NCBI GenBank assembly: GCA_016800925.1
Contig: JABCPU010000007.1
Coordinates: forward strand, 186,001 to 250,000
From: Suillus spraguei
Taxonomy: Eukaryota > Basidiomycota > Agaricomycetes > Boletales > Suillaceae
Reading direction: 5' to 3'
Length of the DNA: 64,000 nucleotides
Shown here: positions 21,412-33,880 of the stretch, piece by piece
Numbering within the stretch: position 1 is the stretch's first letter
How the letters are laid out: each line of letters opens with the position of its first letter
Position numbers and translations under genes: made by a program
The notes under the pieces: model-generated
The model's input: only the letters and a program-made list of their open reading frames with translations
Databases searched by the model: none
What the model was told of the DNA's origin: nothing

Positions 21412-24400
21412 TCAGTATGAGAAGATCATGAGCCATGGGTTGAGGACGATCTGCGTATATCGGCGTTAGCATCGATGCTTCATGAGTAGTGAAAAGGGGT
21501 AGTGATATGCCGAAGCAAAGAAGAAGAATGTTCGGGAAGCATAGGACAAGGATGGCGAGGTGCAGAACATTTGAAGAAGCACGATCCCCAAAATGGACGA
21601 TCGTTCTTCCAATCGCGGAAAACAAGACGCACCGGGAACAGAATATGGCAAGCGCATACAACCGTCAACGGGAAGATAACGGCCCACGCATCGCCGGTCA
21701 CTCGCCACTGATATGGTACTAACGGCGTACTGACGATGACGACACCCGCGATCAGTAGAATACATACGACAAGCGGGAACCAAAATCTGTATGGAGAAGA
21801 GGCCGATGTCCGAATCAGCATTGGATTTTATGACGTCAGGGGGAAAGGCATGGAAAAAAAGAAGTAGTGCGGATATCGTGCCACGTGAAACGAGGCAACG
21901 GAGGACAAAACACTGCCCTGGTGCAGTGTTCTACATGATGACTCGAAGACGATCGAAATGACCGGTTCACGAAGCGATGCGATAAAGTGCGCGAGTCGTG
22001 CATATGGGCGCACCACATGCATAGCGGGTGTGGGTGGCCCCAAAGACCACAAACGCATGTCCTCCGATCATCAGAAAACAACACACATGTCCGTGTTAAG
22101 CACCATGGTGCCAATGTGCCAGTACCAGAAGCGCTGTGCGTGTCCGGAACGTGCCAAGGCGCATGTTCGTTCAAGCACCGCATGCAAGGCTCAGGTACAT
22201 GTCGAGAGGTCAGATCATCTACGTTCCCAGAAGATCATAGCCAATCACCCCAAAAACGGTGACAACACCCAAATCATTCCGCGGAATAAAAAAGAGGGCG
22301 CCAACGCAACGCGTTCCATCAAGCGAACGCAAATCCAATCCGAAACAGAAGTAAGCGAAAATGCAAACCGAATGGAAAAAGACTTCAAAGAAAAAAGAAA
22401 GTAAAGAAAACACACCTCTTGCAAATCTTTGGAACCTCCTTGAAAAAATTCGATCTTTCGACCTCCTTCTTCGTCGCGCTCCACGTAATGTTATACGAGA
22501 ACAGATGTGCGAGGATGGCTTGTGAGAGCGGTATGCTCAGGCCACCAAAGAAGAAGAAGCTGCAACTCGTTAGTTCAGCTCATCACTGAAGACGAGACTC
22601 ACAAGAATGGAATCCATCCAAAACACTCCATCGCACCGCTAATGATACCCCTTTCCCCAAGCCTATACTGCAAAAGTATATACCCCACATTCCCAGCTCC
22701 GAAAAATACGACAAAGGTAGCGAGCCATATTTCGAAACTGTGCATGTAGAAATCGTCCGTGGGGAATTGGAATCCAAGCATGAAGTAGTTGATTAGAGAG
22801 ATGGTCGCTGAGGCCGCTATTCCGTCTGTCAAGTATCTTAGTTATTTGTCTTTTAGATAGAGGAGGGGACGTACAGTACGAGAACATATCTATTTGTGAT
22901 GCAGTCAGTGTGAGCATCAAAGAGATAGGAAGGAGACATACAAGACATCATCGAGATCTTGTAATGGAGCGGTGCAGGACTCCACATGAATTTGTGGATC
23001 TGACGGCTGATGGGGCCTTTGTAGAACCATTTGACGAAGGGGTTGAAGAGCAGTCTGTGTGAGCCGTGAATATCGTTCGTGAACGGGAAAGAAAGCATAA
23101 CACACTCATTACATCCATACGCGTACTTCTGCCATCTGTTCAACTCATCATCGACAGTGAGGGATACACCTTCTTTAAACCCGCCTTTAGAGTAGGTTGC
23201 CCATCTGCACGGCAGTACATCAACGACCCAACTCGAGAAACCCAAGTTGACACGAACCTGACGATATACCCCTGTCTCAAGAGCCTTAATGCCATATCAA
23301 AATCTTCACTGACATTATCCTCGCTCCATATCTTGACTTGAGTTGTCGGACCAGGTCCCGACGCAGGATCAGGGGTAGAACCAGAAAAGGCCGGAGAAGA
23401 AGAATTAATATCTCCCCCTCCAAATGCCGCATCTTGCAAAGCACTCCACCTCAAAAACGCATTATGTCCGACAAAAGGCGCTACTTCCCCGTTTGCGCAC
23501 ATCATACTTATGCATTTGTTGATCCGGCGAGTGAAGAAGGCGATAGCATTTTCAAAGTAGTGGTGGGCTACTTGGAGGACGTCTGGAGTGTTTGGATTAG
23601 CGGGTAAAGGGACGGAAAAGGGAGGAGGGACATACCACTCTCGTGTTGCAGAACCCCAACTTCAGCACCCTCATCCTCCCCAAACTCTCTAGCCGCATCC
23701 CTAAAGCAGTCTGCCGGAACGACCGTATCAGCGTCTACCAATAAGATAATACTTCCGATTCGACAGGCGCGGGCATTTGCTGCCCATGGTCTGTGTCCTG
23801 TTTGGGATGTTTGGAACACTATTTCGAGTGAGCGACATTGATGAAACGTAAGACCGATAAGACAGACCTTCTTCCATGGCCAGTTGAAGAGCCCGCTCTT
23901 CAATATCTTCGATATGTGTCCCTGCGAGCGTAGGTTCGGGGCTGATAGTGCCTGTCGTACCCGGTCTGGGTGTGCCAGGCATGCTGCCATTCCCATTCCC
24001 ATTCCCATTGCCGTTGCCACTGAAAAAAGGAGGAACGAACGCCTGATCATCCCCATCTTTCCCGATATATTGCACCCCATAGGTTCCAGGCGACTGGCCG
24101 GGCACACTGACAATGCTCCCACCCTCTGTTTGTGCGGTTTGAGCTGATTGTGCGCTGTATGTTGTGCTGACACTGGCACGGTGGAAGGGCGGATTTGGAG
24201 GGGTGAAAATGTTGCCGTCTCTGGTCGGGTCGGGAAACTGGTTATGATGGGAAAGCGAAGCTGGTTGACTATACGAGTTGTAGTTGGGGGATGATTGCAG
24301 TTCCTCGAGGATGCGTTCGAGACGGAGGGAGACGTCGAGCGCGTAGTTCATGTTGGAGGCTTTTTTGAAGCGGCCTGCACGCATGAAACCTGAGGATGTT

Positions 24401-25715
24401 TTTGTTAGCGTTGACAGGGGAGAGAGGATATGGAACTGACCTTGGTGGCCGTGTCGCGGTCTTGCAATCCAGCCGATTCCGTGGGTTGCATAGTATTCGA
24501 TACGTTCTTTGGCTTGGTCTGGGGGGAGGAGGCGGAGGCCGTCGTCGTTGATGAAGAGGCTGGAAGTGCCGCCGTGACGTGCATAGGTCTGCATTGCTGT
24601 TTTGAGGGAGGTGAGAGAGGGAGTACTGGGATGGATTAGCGGTGATCGATAGACAAGGAAGAGGCTTACAGGACTGTAGCAAGACTTTCTTTGTACACGG
24701 GCATTTGGATTGTGATGTGAGGGAGTGCGTTGTCTATAGCTGGGTTTGGGGGTGGTGGTATTGCAGAGTAGTAACGACTGTTTTGGTGGTAATGAGCGAT
24801 TGGACCGACTGCGAATGAGATGCTTTGAAGGATTTGGAGAGTAAAGAACTGGAGAGAGTGAGCGAGGGGTGGGTAAGAGATGAAATGAATAGCTACCAAA
24901 GAGACACAAAAGAGAAGAGGCATGAGAGCGCAAAGGGCGAAATGAGTGTAGTTGCCGTCTAGGCGAAATTCTTTAAGGATAGTGCTGAGACCGTTTCCCA
25001 TGAAAACTAGAAGATGTGAGGGAAGAAAAGAAGAAGCAGAAAAGGAGGACTGACTCAAAGCGAGTGCGGCGGAAAGACCGTTGTATATTGGAGCGTATAA
25101 CATAATTGGACGAGAAGGATGATTCTGAGAAAGTTTTTCTGGATCGCGAGAGAACCACGTTCGTCTTTGTGAATCAGAGTTTGCAGTAGAAGAAGGGGTT
25201 AGACGATGATCGACTGGTTTTTCAGAGTATATAGATAAATCATGAGTGGAGGGTGGTTTTGTACGCCAGAGTAGACTAATGAGACGATCTTCAAAGTCAC
25301 GTGCGATAGGGATGATTGTATCGAGAGAGTCGCTCCACACGACGAGGACACGTTCATCACGGATGAAAGCGGCGTTTTGATCCTTTTGTGCTTGTGGAAG
25401 TAGAGACATTGAGTCAAGTACTTGAATCCGTGTGTTTGTGTCGACGTATATGCAGTCATCGATAGCTTGTTCTGCTAGTGCAGCGTGTACTGCAGCACTA
25501 CGAACTTTGACAGCAACGAGTGGATTGAGTGCAGCGACAGCAGCTTCGAATGGAGCGAGAGCGGCTGTCTCGTAGGGGAATACTCTGAATTGACCATCAT
25601 GAGTACGAAGACAGACGCCTGGTGGTACTGAATTTTCATGAGGTCTAAACCAAGCGTCACCTTGAGTTTGTTTGAAGATGTAATGGAGGGTAGCGTCGTA
25701 TCTGTCGTAGTCCAT
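21412..25715 (-). CDS. Family 2 glycosyltransferase, multi-pass membrane protein
   Basis: Fourteen exons on the minus strand, from ATG 25715 to stop 21412, join in frame to 976 residues. An N-terminal region of about 200 residues is followed by transmembrane segments (near LSTILKEF to LLFCVSL and FFTLQILQSISFAVGP). The GT2 catalytic domain then starts with MPVYKESL and holds LLVDADT (DxD), a C-terminal SEDFDM aspartate motif and GYIVRW as the processive-enzyme RW motif. Several helices follow, and the protein ends in VLNPWLMIFSY. A low-complexity Gly/Asn stretch (about 24.0 kb) lies inside the catalytic region. The family resembles membrane polysaccharide synthases; the product is unknown. 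It is divergent from the GH16 gene across 201 bp. One exon is only 15 nt (22889-22875) and one intron is unusually long (629 bp, 21787-22415). Confidence 0.88.
21787..22415 (-). other. Unusually long intron in the glycosyltransferase gene
   Basis: The splice sites GTGTG (donor, 22415) and CATACAG (acceptor, 21787) join CKR to FWF in the conserved C-terminal part. At 629 bp the intron is many times longer than the other introns of this gene (mostly 43-70 bp, one of 182). No gene, RNA or known repeat is evident inside it. Confidence 0.65.
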
Positions 25716-25916
25716 GGTCGGGGGGGGTGGACAGTTAGTGGAAATGTGCGGTTGGTTGCATATAAATGGGGAGATCTTTAGATCTGAATCTAGATTTAAA
25801 ATCGATTGAAATCGATTTCAATCTTCCAAGTACGTTATACATGCGTAAACCGGGAATTACGTGTTGGAAGATAAGAGAAAGCTCAAAGGGAAAGAATTCC
25901 CTTGAACCATTTCCTC
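25716..25916. promoter_or_regulatory. Shared divergent promoter of glycosyltransferase and GH16 genes
   Basis: Only 201 bp separate the two start codons, so both promoters must lie here or extend into the opposite gene. A TATAAAT sequence is present at 25761-25767. A short AT-rich palindromic run follows (GATTTAAAATC and ATCGATTGAAATCGAT, about 25793-25818). Confidence 0.6.
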
Positions 25917-28620
25917 ATGGCTTCACCTCGTCCTTTCTTTCTAACAGCTTCAAGTTCAGACGACCATTCATCACAAGAAGATGACTCACCAAGACGAAAT
26001 AAAAGACGTCGTGATCCACCTCCTTCATCTTTCACCTTTCCTTACAATTCTGACGCAAGGAGGTCAATAGACGGTCATACCCTTCCTTCCCCTTCCCCTC
26101 CCTTTCTTTCAGAATCTCCCTACAAATCATTCAACGGTTCATTCTCTTTAACAAACTTACATCGTGATCCACAACTCCCCCGCTCCAGCAGCGCAACTAC
26201 AGTTTTTAGATCTCCTTTCCTATCCCCCGCTTCACGTCCCTCTTCTATATGGTCCCCACCCCCAGTACCCCCATTGTCAGCTTCTACATCTGTCGTAGCA
26301 CTCCCACTCACCCAAAAGAAACCTCTCCAATCAACCCGCCTCAAATCAAAACTCACAAAACAAGATAAACCATGGCTCACGAAAAAACGTCGATGCGAAA
26401 CTGCCAGTTGGTGGCTCACCTTTGCCGCACTCATCCTCGGCATCATCGCAGCAGCAGCACTCTGCTTCATGGGTTGGAAAAGCGAAAGCATCCTCACGAA
26501 CAGTCAACTCTGTCTCGTCATGCAAGACGACTTTTCTTCCTCCTCTCTCGATACCACAAATTACTGGACTCTTGATGTCGAGCTCGGTGGTTTTGGGTAC
26601 ATCCCTTTCCCATATCCATGCCATTTCCTGTCTAATAATTATTCGTTAGCAACGGTGAATTTGAAATGACCACAAACAATGCTGCAAACGTCTACATTTC
26701 AAATGGTCAACTCTACATCATGCCCACCCTCACAAGCGACTCCATCGACGGTGGATATGCAGCGGTCATGAGTAATGGCAGTTATCAGCTGCAAGGCTGC
26801 ACAGCTCAAGGCGGAGGTACTTTCATTCCTTGAATTCATCTCCGAGCTCAAGCGCTCATTCCCTGTAGTCACAGACCAAGGAGCGTGGGTTCGACCTGCT
26901 CGTCGGCAAAACGACAACGGTAACGGTGACGGTGACAGTAACGGTAACGGTAACGGTAACCTCATGACTATTTTCCCACGCTCAATCACTCACTATCAAT
27001 CACAGGCAATTCATCAACTACCACCACGGGCAACTCTACAACCACTGGATCAGGCAACTCCACATATCCAAGCTCGGGTAACTCCACCACTACAGGCTCC
27101 GGTAATTCCACAACAACCGGCTCATCAAACTCCACTACTACCAGTAATTCTACAACAACTTCCAGCGACCCATGCACTGCCGTATCAGATTCTCAGTCCG
27201 GCACCGTCATAAATCCTGTCATGAGCGGCCGTCTTAATACCCGTGGAAAAAAGACTCTCAAGTATGGCCGTGTCGAGGTCCGTCCCCTGTCTTCCTTATC
27301 TTTTACCCTACCTGATTTCAGATCACAGGTTCGCGCAAAACTTCCTCAGGGTGATTGGTTATGGCCCGCTATTTGGATGCTTCCTCAGGGTAACAATACA
27401 AACTCGAATAGCAGTCAGGGTGCTGGCGTTTATGGACCGTGGCCCATGAGTGGGGAGATCGATGTGAGTCTATCGGCATGCCCTGTCGATTTGCTCATAC
27501 CATCCCCACTAGATAATGGAAGCCCGCGGCAACCTACCTACATATCCCGCCCAAGGTTCGAATTATGTCCGCTCGTCCCTGAATTACGGCCCATTTGCGG
27601 GAGGGACTACGCCTATCTCTTCAGGTGAGCATTCTTTCCTTACAAGGATAGACGGTGTTCTTTGGTCGACTCGTGGTTTTGGATTTTCGATTGGCATTTT
27701 TCGGCCTCGTGTTTGGGATGACCTTTTTCGGGCTGATTCTTCCGGTCCACCTTTACGTTTATTCACCACACCTTTGCACCCTCCTAACACTAACACGTAC
27801 CCCAGGCACAACCACCACTGCCAACCTCCTTAAAAGCATTTACGGCTGGGTAAACACGAAACGCGGGAACTTTGCCGATGGGTTCCACGTTTATGCACTT
27901 GAGTGGACTGGCGAGTGGATGAGGTTTTACACGGATGATCGGTTGCAGGTGCGGTTTTCCGTTCCGGTTCCCCACCTGTTCCTGTTTTCGTTCCGGTTCC
28001 CAGTTTGCTGTAGCCCGCGGTCCTCCTATTTTGTTCCCTTCCCTTGCCCGATTCGCATCATCACTAACCCAAAAAACAGGCAATGATCAACCTAAAAATC
28101 TCATCCAAATCATCCGACTCCTACTTCTTCAACACTGGTGGGTTCCCGAGTGTAGCTATGAATGCGTCGAGCGGGACAGAAGTTGTCGTTGAGGATCCTT
28201 GGAGTACGGCGTTTGGGGGGAGTGCTGCTGCCCCTTTTGATCAGGGTCAGATTTTTTTTTCGGCGGTTGGAATGTGATGCTAATACTGGAACGGGACGAC
28301 AGATTTTTATCTTGTGATTGATCTGGCTGTCGGCGGAACGAGTGGATGGTTCCCAGATAGTGTGGGTGGGAAGCCGTGGTATGATGGGTCTAGTAGTACG
28401 TATTTTTTTTGTTTTTTTTGGTGGGCGCTGATTTCAATGCGATGTAGCTGCGATGCGCGATTTTGCAGCTAAACAAGATGAGTGGAGCGCTACGTGGCCT
28501 TCGAATGCCGACGATCGTGCGTTCAGAATGTGAGTCATTTTTGGGGCTTTACATGCACCATCTGATGATGTGATTTGGAATAGTGACTACGTGAAGATGT
28601 GGAATCTCTGCGGGTCGTAG
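25917..28620 (+). CDS. GH16 family beta-glucanase or transglycosylase, type II membrane protein
   Basis: Eleven exons (25917-26596, 26650-26816, 26869-26955, 27006-27277, 27329-27463, 27513-27624, 27806-27948, 28080-28245, 28303-28395, 28448-28529, 28584-28620) join in frame to 657 residues. A Ser/Pro-rich cytoplasmic N-terminus of about 170 residues precedes one transmembrane helix (LTFAALILGIIAAAALCFMG), then a GH16 domain: LWPAIWMLP, the catalytic GEIDIMEARGN with both glutamates and the aspartate, FHVYALEW, and YVKMWNLCGS at the end. The start was chosen at 25917 because it is the first ATG in frame. Inside the domain, before GTVINPVMSGR, is a Gly/Asn- and Ser/Thr-rich insert of about 80 residues. 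A role in cell-wall beta-glucan remodelling is inferred from family and from the divergent glycosyltransferase partner. Confidence 0.9.
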
Positions 28621-29270
28621 ATTTATTTGGTGAATGTGACTTGTTGGCGCGATATGTGATGTTACTACGCGCTACGGACATGGATACGGACTGTGTCCAT
28701 TATTATCATACACGGCATAGTTTTAGTTTCTGAGACTGTCGTCACGCTCGTTTGTCCTTTCTTGTTATCATCGCGGCTTGAAGCTTGTATTGAAGCTTGA
28801 AGCTTTTGTTGTTGCAAATCAATTGATACTAGCATCGTGATGATGGTAATATTATGCATAATTAAATATTGCAATGTCCTAGGAATATTCATGAATGCGC
28901 TTGGAACCCTGACCAGCTGCTAGTGGACTACTCTGAAATTTATGTTTGCGCCGGCCTCTGGGATAGAGAATTAAAATAAATAAGGTTTTTACCTCGGGAT
29001 GTGCACAAACTCGGATATCCGGATGTGAGAACTATCGGCTACGGTCAACCTTTTGGTTCGTGATCTTCGTTTACAACACTTAATTTTACTGCAGGAGCAT
29101 ACAGTGAAATAAAACAAATCCGCTGTGGAGATCGTGTTTTTCGGCGTGACAGAGTTGGACAGTGTAACTCCGCTCCTTTTCATGTGACTCCCGTAACGCC
29201 GACTCCTCGCCGAAGCAAAATGGCTTATCAAGTCAAAGGCCAACGTTAACGATTCGGTGGCGTCTGGTCA
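28621..29270. other. Downstream region without a supported gene
   Basis: Only short frames with no recognisable motif or exon chain are present. A minor repeated motif (GAAGCTTGA, twice around 28780-28800) is the only structure seen. Confidence 0.4.
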
Positions 29271-29279
29271 CAATTCCCA

Positions 29280-30607
29280 CTGCATAGATCGGTAAGCATG
29301 ATTTATGAAGGTGCGCTTTCGTTCCGGCCTCGTTTTCGACTGCAGGGTCTGCTTCATGGATTGTGTGTGACCCGACTCATGACTGGTTGGTGCATGCCTG
29401 GGTCGTGTTTCGCTCCATGAACATCCGATCAAGGGAAAGTGGCCTTGGTCCATGATGCAATCTCGAGGTAGAATTCACGATCGTACGTTAGTATTTTCGA
29501 TATCGGGTTGATTATGCCATGATAGGACGTTGACATACCAGTGGTTCTTAAGCTTCGTTTCGGGTACTGATTACTTCAAGTTGCTCCGATCGTCCCCCAA
29601 AGTGTCATGGATATCAAGCACTACATACTCATACTGGCTTTTGCTTGTCTTTCCCATGACTCGGATAAGCATTTGTGTCTCATTGATGGTATAGACGGTC
29701 GAACTGATACGTCGTCGTTATCTCCACGACGGAACAACCTCTAGACCATAAACGTCGCCTTAATTTTACAACCGATCTAGTCGTTTTGCGGTAGACTCGT
29801 CAACCCTGTCCGATGTGGTTTATGTACTTCTTCTGCAGGACCGAGACCCTCGTGGCAATGAATGTCAAACTATTATTGCAACGTCCATCAGTAAATTAAG
29901 TCCTCTTGAGGTATAGACTATCAGATATGATGCGTTAAACCCTCACGCTTGCCTCACGAGGCCGCTTTGTCTGATATCATTAGTCAGGTGAGCATGATGA
30001 ATGACGTCGAATCACTGCGGATGTCAAATAACGTACGATACCAGTCAATATGCATGACAGTCATCTAGAAATGCACGACCGCGCTACACCACACGGAAAT
30101 GATTTACTTGGCTGCCGACGACTACTTGGGCCGCAACACCTCCTACCGAAACCGAGTCCAGACCTCTCGTCGCGACCCAGAAGCTGCGACTCGGAGCTCT
30201 TTTGTCTGCGTCTCTTCTATCATGTAACCACCTGGATACTTTCACTTGATGAAGGTGCAACGTGGTACATAGCTTCTGTGTTTTTCTTCTCGCCAGCTCA
30301 CGGAATGATTGAGGGAGACCTGCATAATTCTGTGCCTAGGATGACGAGAGTTATAGCGCTTAGATTGTGCTATATGGCCAGTGTTGTAATTTAATCGAAG
30401 AGCAGTTGAACGAGATAACGATTTTCCTTTGTCAAGGCTCTAAGTTCTCACAGTAATCCGACAGTTACGCAAAGCTTGAAAATTGATGTGTTCTATCGGG
30501 AAAATACAGATACAGTGTAGACTATGTCCAGGAACAAAGAAAGTATATAAGTGTTACAATAACTATTATTTTTGGATAACAATGATGGAAGCAGCCCCAC
30601 CATAGAG
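29280..30607. repeat. Segmental duplication, copy 1 (matches 32490-33880)
   Basis: Collinear landmarks with 32490-33880 include GGTCTGCTTCAT, GTAGAATTCACGAT, CATTGCAACG(T)TCATCAGT-like blocks, GCTTGCCTCACGAGG, GGTGAGCATGATGAATGACGT and, at the end, ATAACAATG(A/G)(T/C)GGAAGCAGCCCCACC. The last motif is the final exon of the acetyl-CoA acetyltransferase gene, so the segment was copied from (or with) that locus. Many indels show age. Confidence 0.8.
30563..30601 (-). pseudogene. Orphan copy of the last exon of acetyl-CoA acetyltransferase
   Basis: The minus strand encodes G-AASIIVIQK followed by a stop, matching the [12 protein letters not shown] end of the functional gene at 33872-33834. The rest of the gene is absent, and the match ends at the exon border. 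Confidence 0.7.
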
Positions 30608-30623
30608 CTCCATACCTCGGGCC

Positions 30624-32200
30624 TCAAGTCTGATGATCCTGTTCGCCAATGGAAGAGGTGTATTTCTGTATGTTGTCCTCTGCCGTGCTACTCCAGCTCG
30701 TCCCCTCCATCACGCATGCCCTCCGTGACGGTATGGCATGCGTCGCCGCAAGGATGTCAGGAATGACGTCTTCATTTAGAGCTAGTGTACGTGTGCCAGG
30801 GCCAGATAAAGTATCACTTGTGCTCGTTGTCATAGGCTGAAACTGCAGCTGTGGTTGCACAGATAATTTTGTTGCTGTTGTCTCGTGCGCCGTCACGTTT
30901 GAAAGTACCTGAGACATCGTCGAATACCCCGTCCGATAAAATCCAGTCTTGCCAAAGTATATCATCAGGCATGGCTGGAGCGGCAGGTTAGAAGGAATTG
31001 AATCCACGGACGCACATCTCATGGATGACGAACAAGGAAGGGAAGGGCGCATGGTGATCACTGATGTCAAGGGCAATAGCTTTGTCGTGGAACCGCTGGA
31101 GAGAAGGAGTCCCGGAGTAGTTGACGAGCATAAGCTTGCGAATCTGTTCCCGAACGCTGTCAATACTTGGCCCAATATTAATGCGAAGAAAAAATAAATA
31201 CTCACATCGGGGAAGAAACGTATGAAGAAATCATAAGCAACGTGATGGTTCATACACATGAGCAGGCCATCGCGCGGTTTATCCTTGGGAAGACTGCTGG
31301 CCTGAAAAGGGATCCAATTATGGGCCTTCAGGATGGACCACCATGTCTAAATTAATGTCTGCATCAGAGAGGTTTTCAACTTCCAGATTCCAGATGTGGA
31401 CCCTTTTAAATGTGATAATACTGGAGCACTATGATGCCATCAACCCACAGACGACACAGCGACATCGACAAAGGAACCTGCCTATCTATCCCAGTAGTCG
31501 TGATACCGACATGTCACGTTCTTCCCAACCATAGCCAGCAGGCGGCCCACTTGGTAAGAGAGGAAGTGGGGATGTAGACAAAAGCGCCATAGTGTTGACA
31601 CGGTGAAAGCGAGGTGAAGTGAAATTTGGGCACTGCGCCAACTCAGGGGATGTTGACATAAGCGCGTACCCCCTATTGCCAGCACGAGGATAGTTTTTTC
31701 GACCAATCATTATGATGAATATCATGACCACAATATATATCGAACAGGTCATAGGCCTGACAAGAACATATCTCGCATCTATCAAGAATGTCGCACCAGA
31801 ACGCTGACGAAGTCCTACTGCCTTCATCGATGGAGAGGGAGGGGAAGCACGGTTTCTGCCACCAATGTCAATGCCTGGTGCCTGATATCGGCTTCACTAA
31901 CAGAGGCAGAGGTGCTAGCCGACAACATCCGGTAAAGACTAAAGCTAAAGGTCAATAGTGTTTGATGAAACCTCAGTATACGGCCTTCATTAGGGTAAAC
32001 ATCTCTCAATAAAAGTATCGTGTCAGCTAACCTACCTTGAGCCGTCTTGACAGTCGGTCTCCGCCAGCCCCTTCCTCATCCAGCCTTTCGAACACGGCCA
32101 GGAATGCGATCTTTTTGAAATTGCCATGACATTTCCGCTGAGGGGATTATCGACAACGCCGATCAGTGGCACCAAGTCCTTGAATTTCTACCTCGTATAA
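30624..32200 (-). pseudogene. Decayed gene, possibly an HNH-type fungal protein
   Basis: Minus-strand coding-like phrases occur in order: FERLDEEG near 32.07 kb, LLMCMNHHVAYDFFIRFFPD near 31.24 kb, then REQIRKLMLVNYSGTPSLQ and APFPSLFVIHEM near 31.1 kb and MPDDILWQDWILSDGVFDD near 30.95 kb. They fall in different frames with stops between them. The M-NHH-x-AYD phrase resembles the histidine cluster of HNH-nuclease-like proteins common in Agaricomycetes; this is a tentative family guess. It lies between the two copies of a segmental duplication. Confidence 0.35.
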
Positions 32201-32489
32201 GTCCCCGCACAACTTGAATGTTTACCTCGTATTATTCGAAGACCAAGCGGCTCACCAGAAAGCTGTCTATAATTTCCGTCGCAACTCACTTCCGCCTGAG
32301 CAACACTTGAAGATCATGAAGAATGGCAGTCTTCGCACGTCAACTTGTTCACAGTTGGGTCAAGGATGTTGCTATTCTCGCGAGTGGTCTTTCTTCTGCT
32401 GCATCGGGCGGCTTGGCAGCTTACTTCTCGCCCATGCTGGAAGATTGTTTGCTGAGATGATCGCGGTCATGACTTCCAAGTACCGATTA

Positions 32490-33880
32490 TGTATGATTCA
32501 TAAAGGTGCGTTTCCGCTCTGGCCCCAGGGTCTGCTTCATCGGTGACTTCTGATTGCGTGACGGTTATGGCTGTTTGGTGCACGCTCGGGTCGTGCTTCG
32601 CGCCATAGAGGACGTCCGATCAGGTTGCGCTAAGCATGTCGCCAAGTGAAAGTGACCTCAGACCACGAAGGGTTCGCTGTGCAACGATGGACGTAGAATT
32701 CACGATTGTACGTCAATATTTTTTATAGTGTTTGTCGGTTTCATTTCGGGTTGATTGCAACGTACTGTGATAGGATACTTATTGACATGTCGGTGGCTCT
32801 TACTAAGCACTAAGTTTTATCTCCTGCACCGTCATTCCCATGTCCAACATGTATATCAAGCACTCATACTTGTGCTACTTACTGGCATTCGTTCGTCTAT
32901 ATCATCAATGTTAGCCAATTGTGTCTCGTTGATGATGTAAACGGTCGAACTTGCCAGATGTTAGTGATGCGGTTTATCGTTATCTCCACACCCGAACAAT
33001 GTCAGGACCATGAACGTCGAGTTAATATACAATCGTTCTTCAACCAATCTAGTCGCTTTGCGGTATAGACTCAGACTTATCAACGCTGAGAGATATGATG
33101 TGGTCTATAAAGTTCTTCTGTAGGACTCAAGGCAATGGACATCATGCATCAACTGTTGAACTGTCATTGCAACGTTCATCAGTCAATCGAATCTCTTTGA
33201 AGTATAGACTGTTGACCCTGCCCGATATGATGCGTTCTGTGGGAACGAAACCCTCACGGTGAAACAGCGCTTGCCTCACGAGGCTTTGTCCCTGGTCGAG
33301 GTGAGCATGATGAATGACGTTAAATCACTGCACATGATAATGTACGGTACCAGACATGACTGGCTACATCGCACGGAAATAATTTGCTTGGGCGACGAGT
33401 CTTGCGCCGCAACACCTCCTACTGAGATCGGGTCCAGGCCAGACTTGGAGGTTCTCGTCACGACTCAGAAGCTGCGAGCTCTTTCGTCTGTTCATTTTCA
33501 TTGCTGCATCATGTAACCACCTGAAAACTTTCACCTGATCAAGGTGCAACGTGGTGGCTCCTGAGTTCTTTTCCCCGCCAACTCCCGAAATGATTGAGGA
33601 AGGCCTGCATGATGTTAAATCCGTACCTAGGGCAGCTACTAGGTTGTACGATACGGCCAACATTGTAATTTAATCAAACAGTAGTTGAGGTAACGAATTT
33701 CTGGATTAGTTTTTTGTCGAGGTTCTAACTTCTCACACAGCCATCTGATATTATACAAAGCGATGTGTTCTATTGGCAGATACAGTGTAGATGGTAATTG
33801 GTCCTGGAACAAACAAGTATAAAAATGTTACAACTATAGTTTTTGAATAACAATGGCGGAAGCAGCCCCACCCTAGACAA
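32490..33880. repeat. Segmental duplication, copy 2
   Basis: Second copy of the 29280-30607 segment; its right end contains the authentic terminal exon and 3' flank of the acetyl-CoA acetyltransferase gene. Apart from that exon it holds no supported gene. Confidence 0.8.

Noticed and set aside
26935..26970. Telomere-like ACGGTA/TAACGG repeat
   Set aside because: It is a short in-frame microsatellite encoding Gly-Asn inside the GH16 gene and differs from the fungal TTAGGG repeat.
30949..31197. Plus-strand frame of 82 codons
   Set aside because: The opposite strand carries conserved-looking phrases of a decayed gene; this frame has none.
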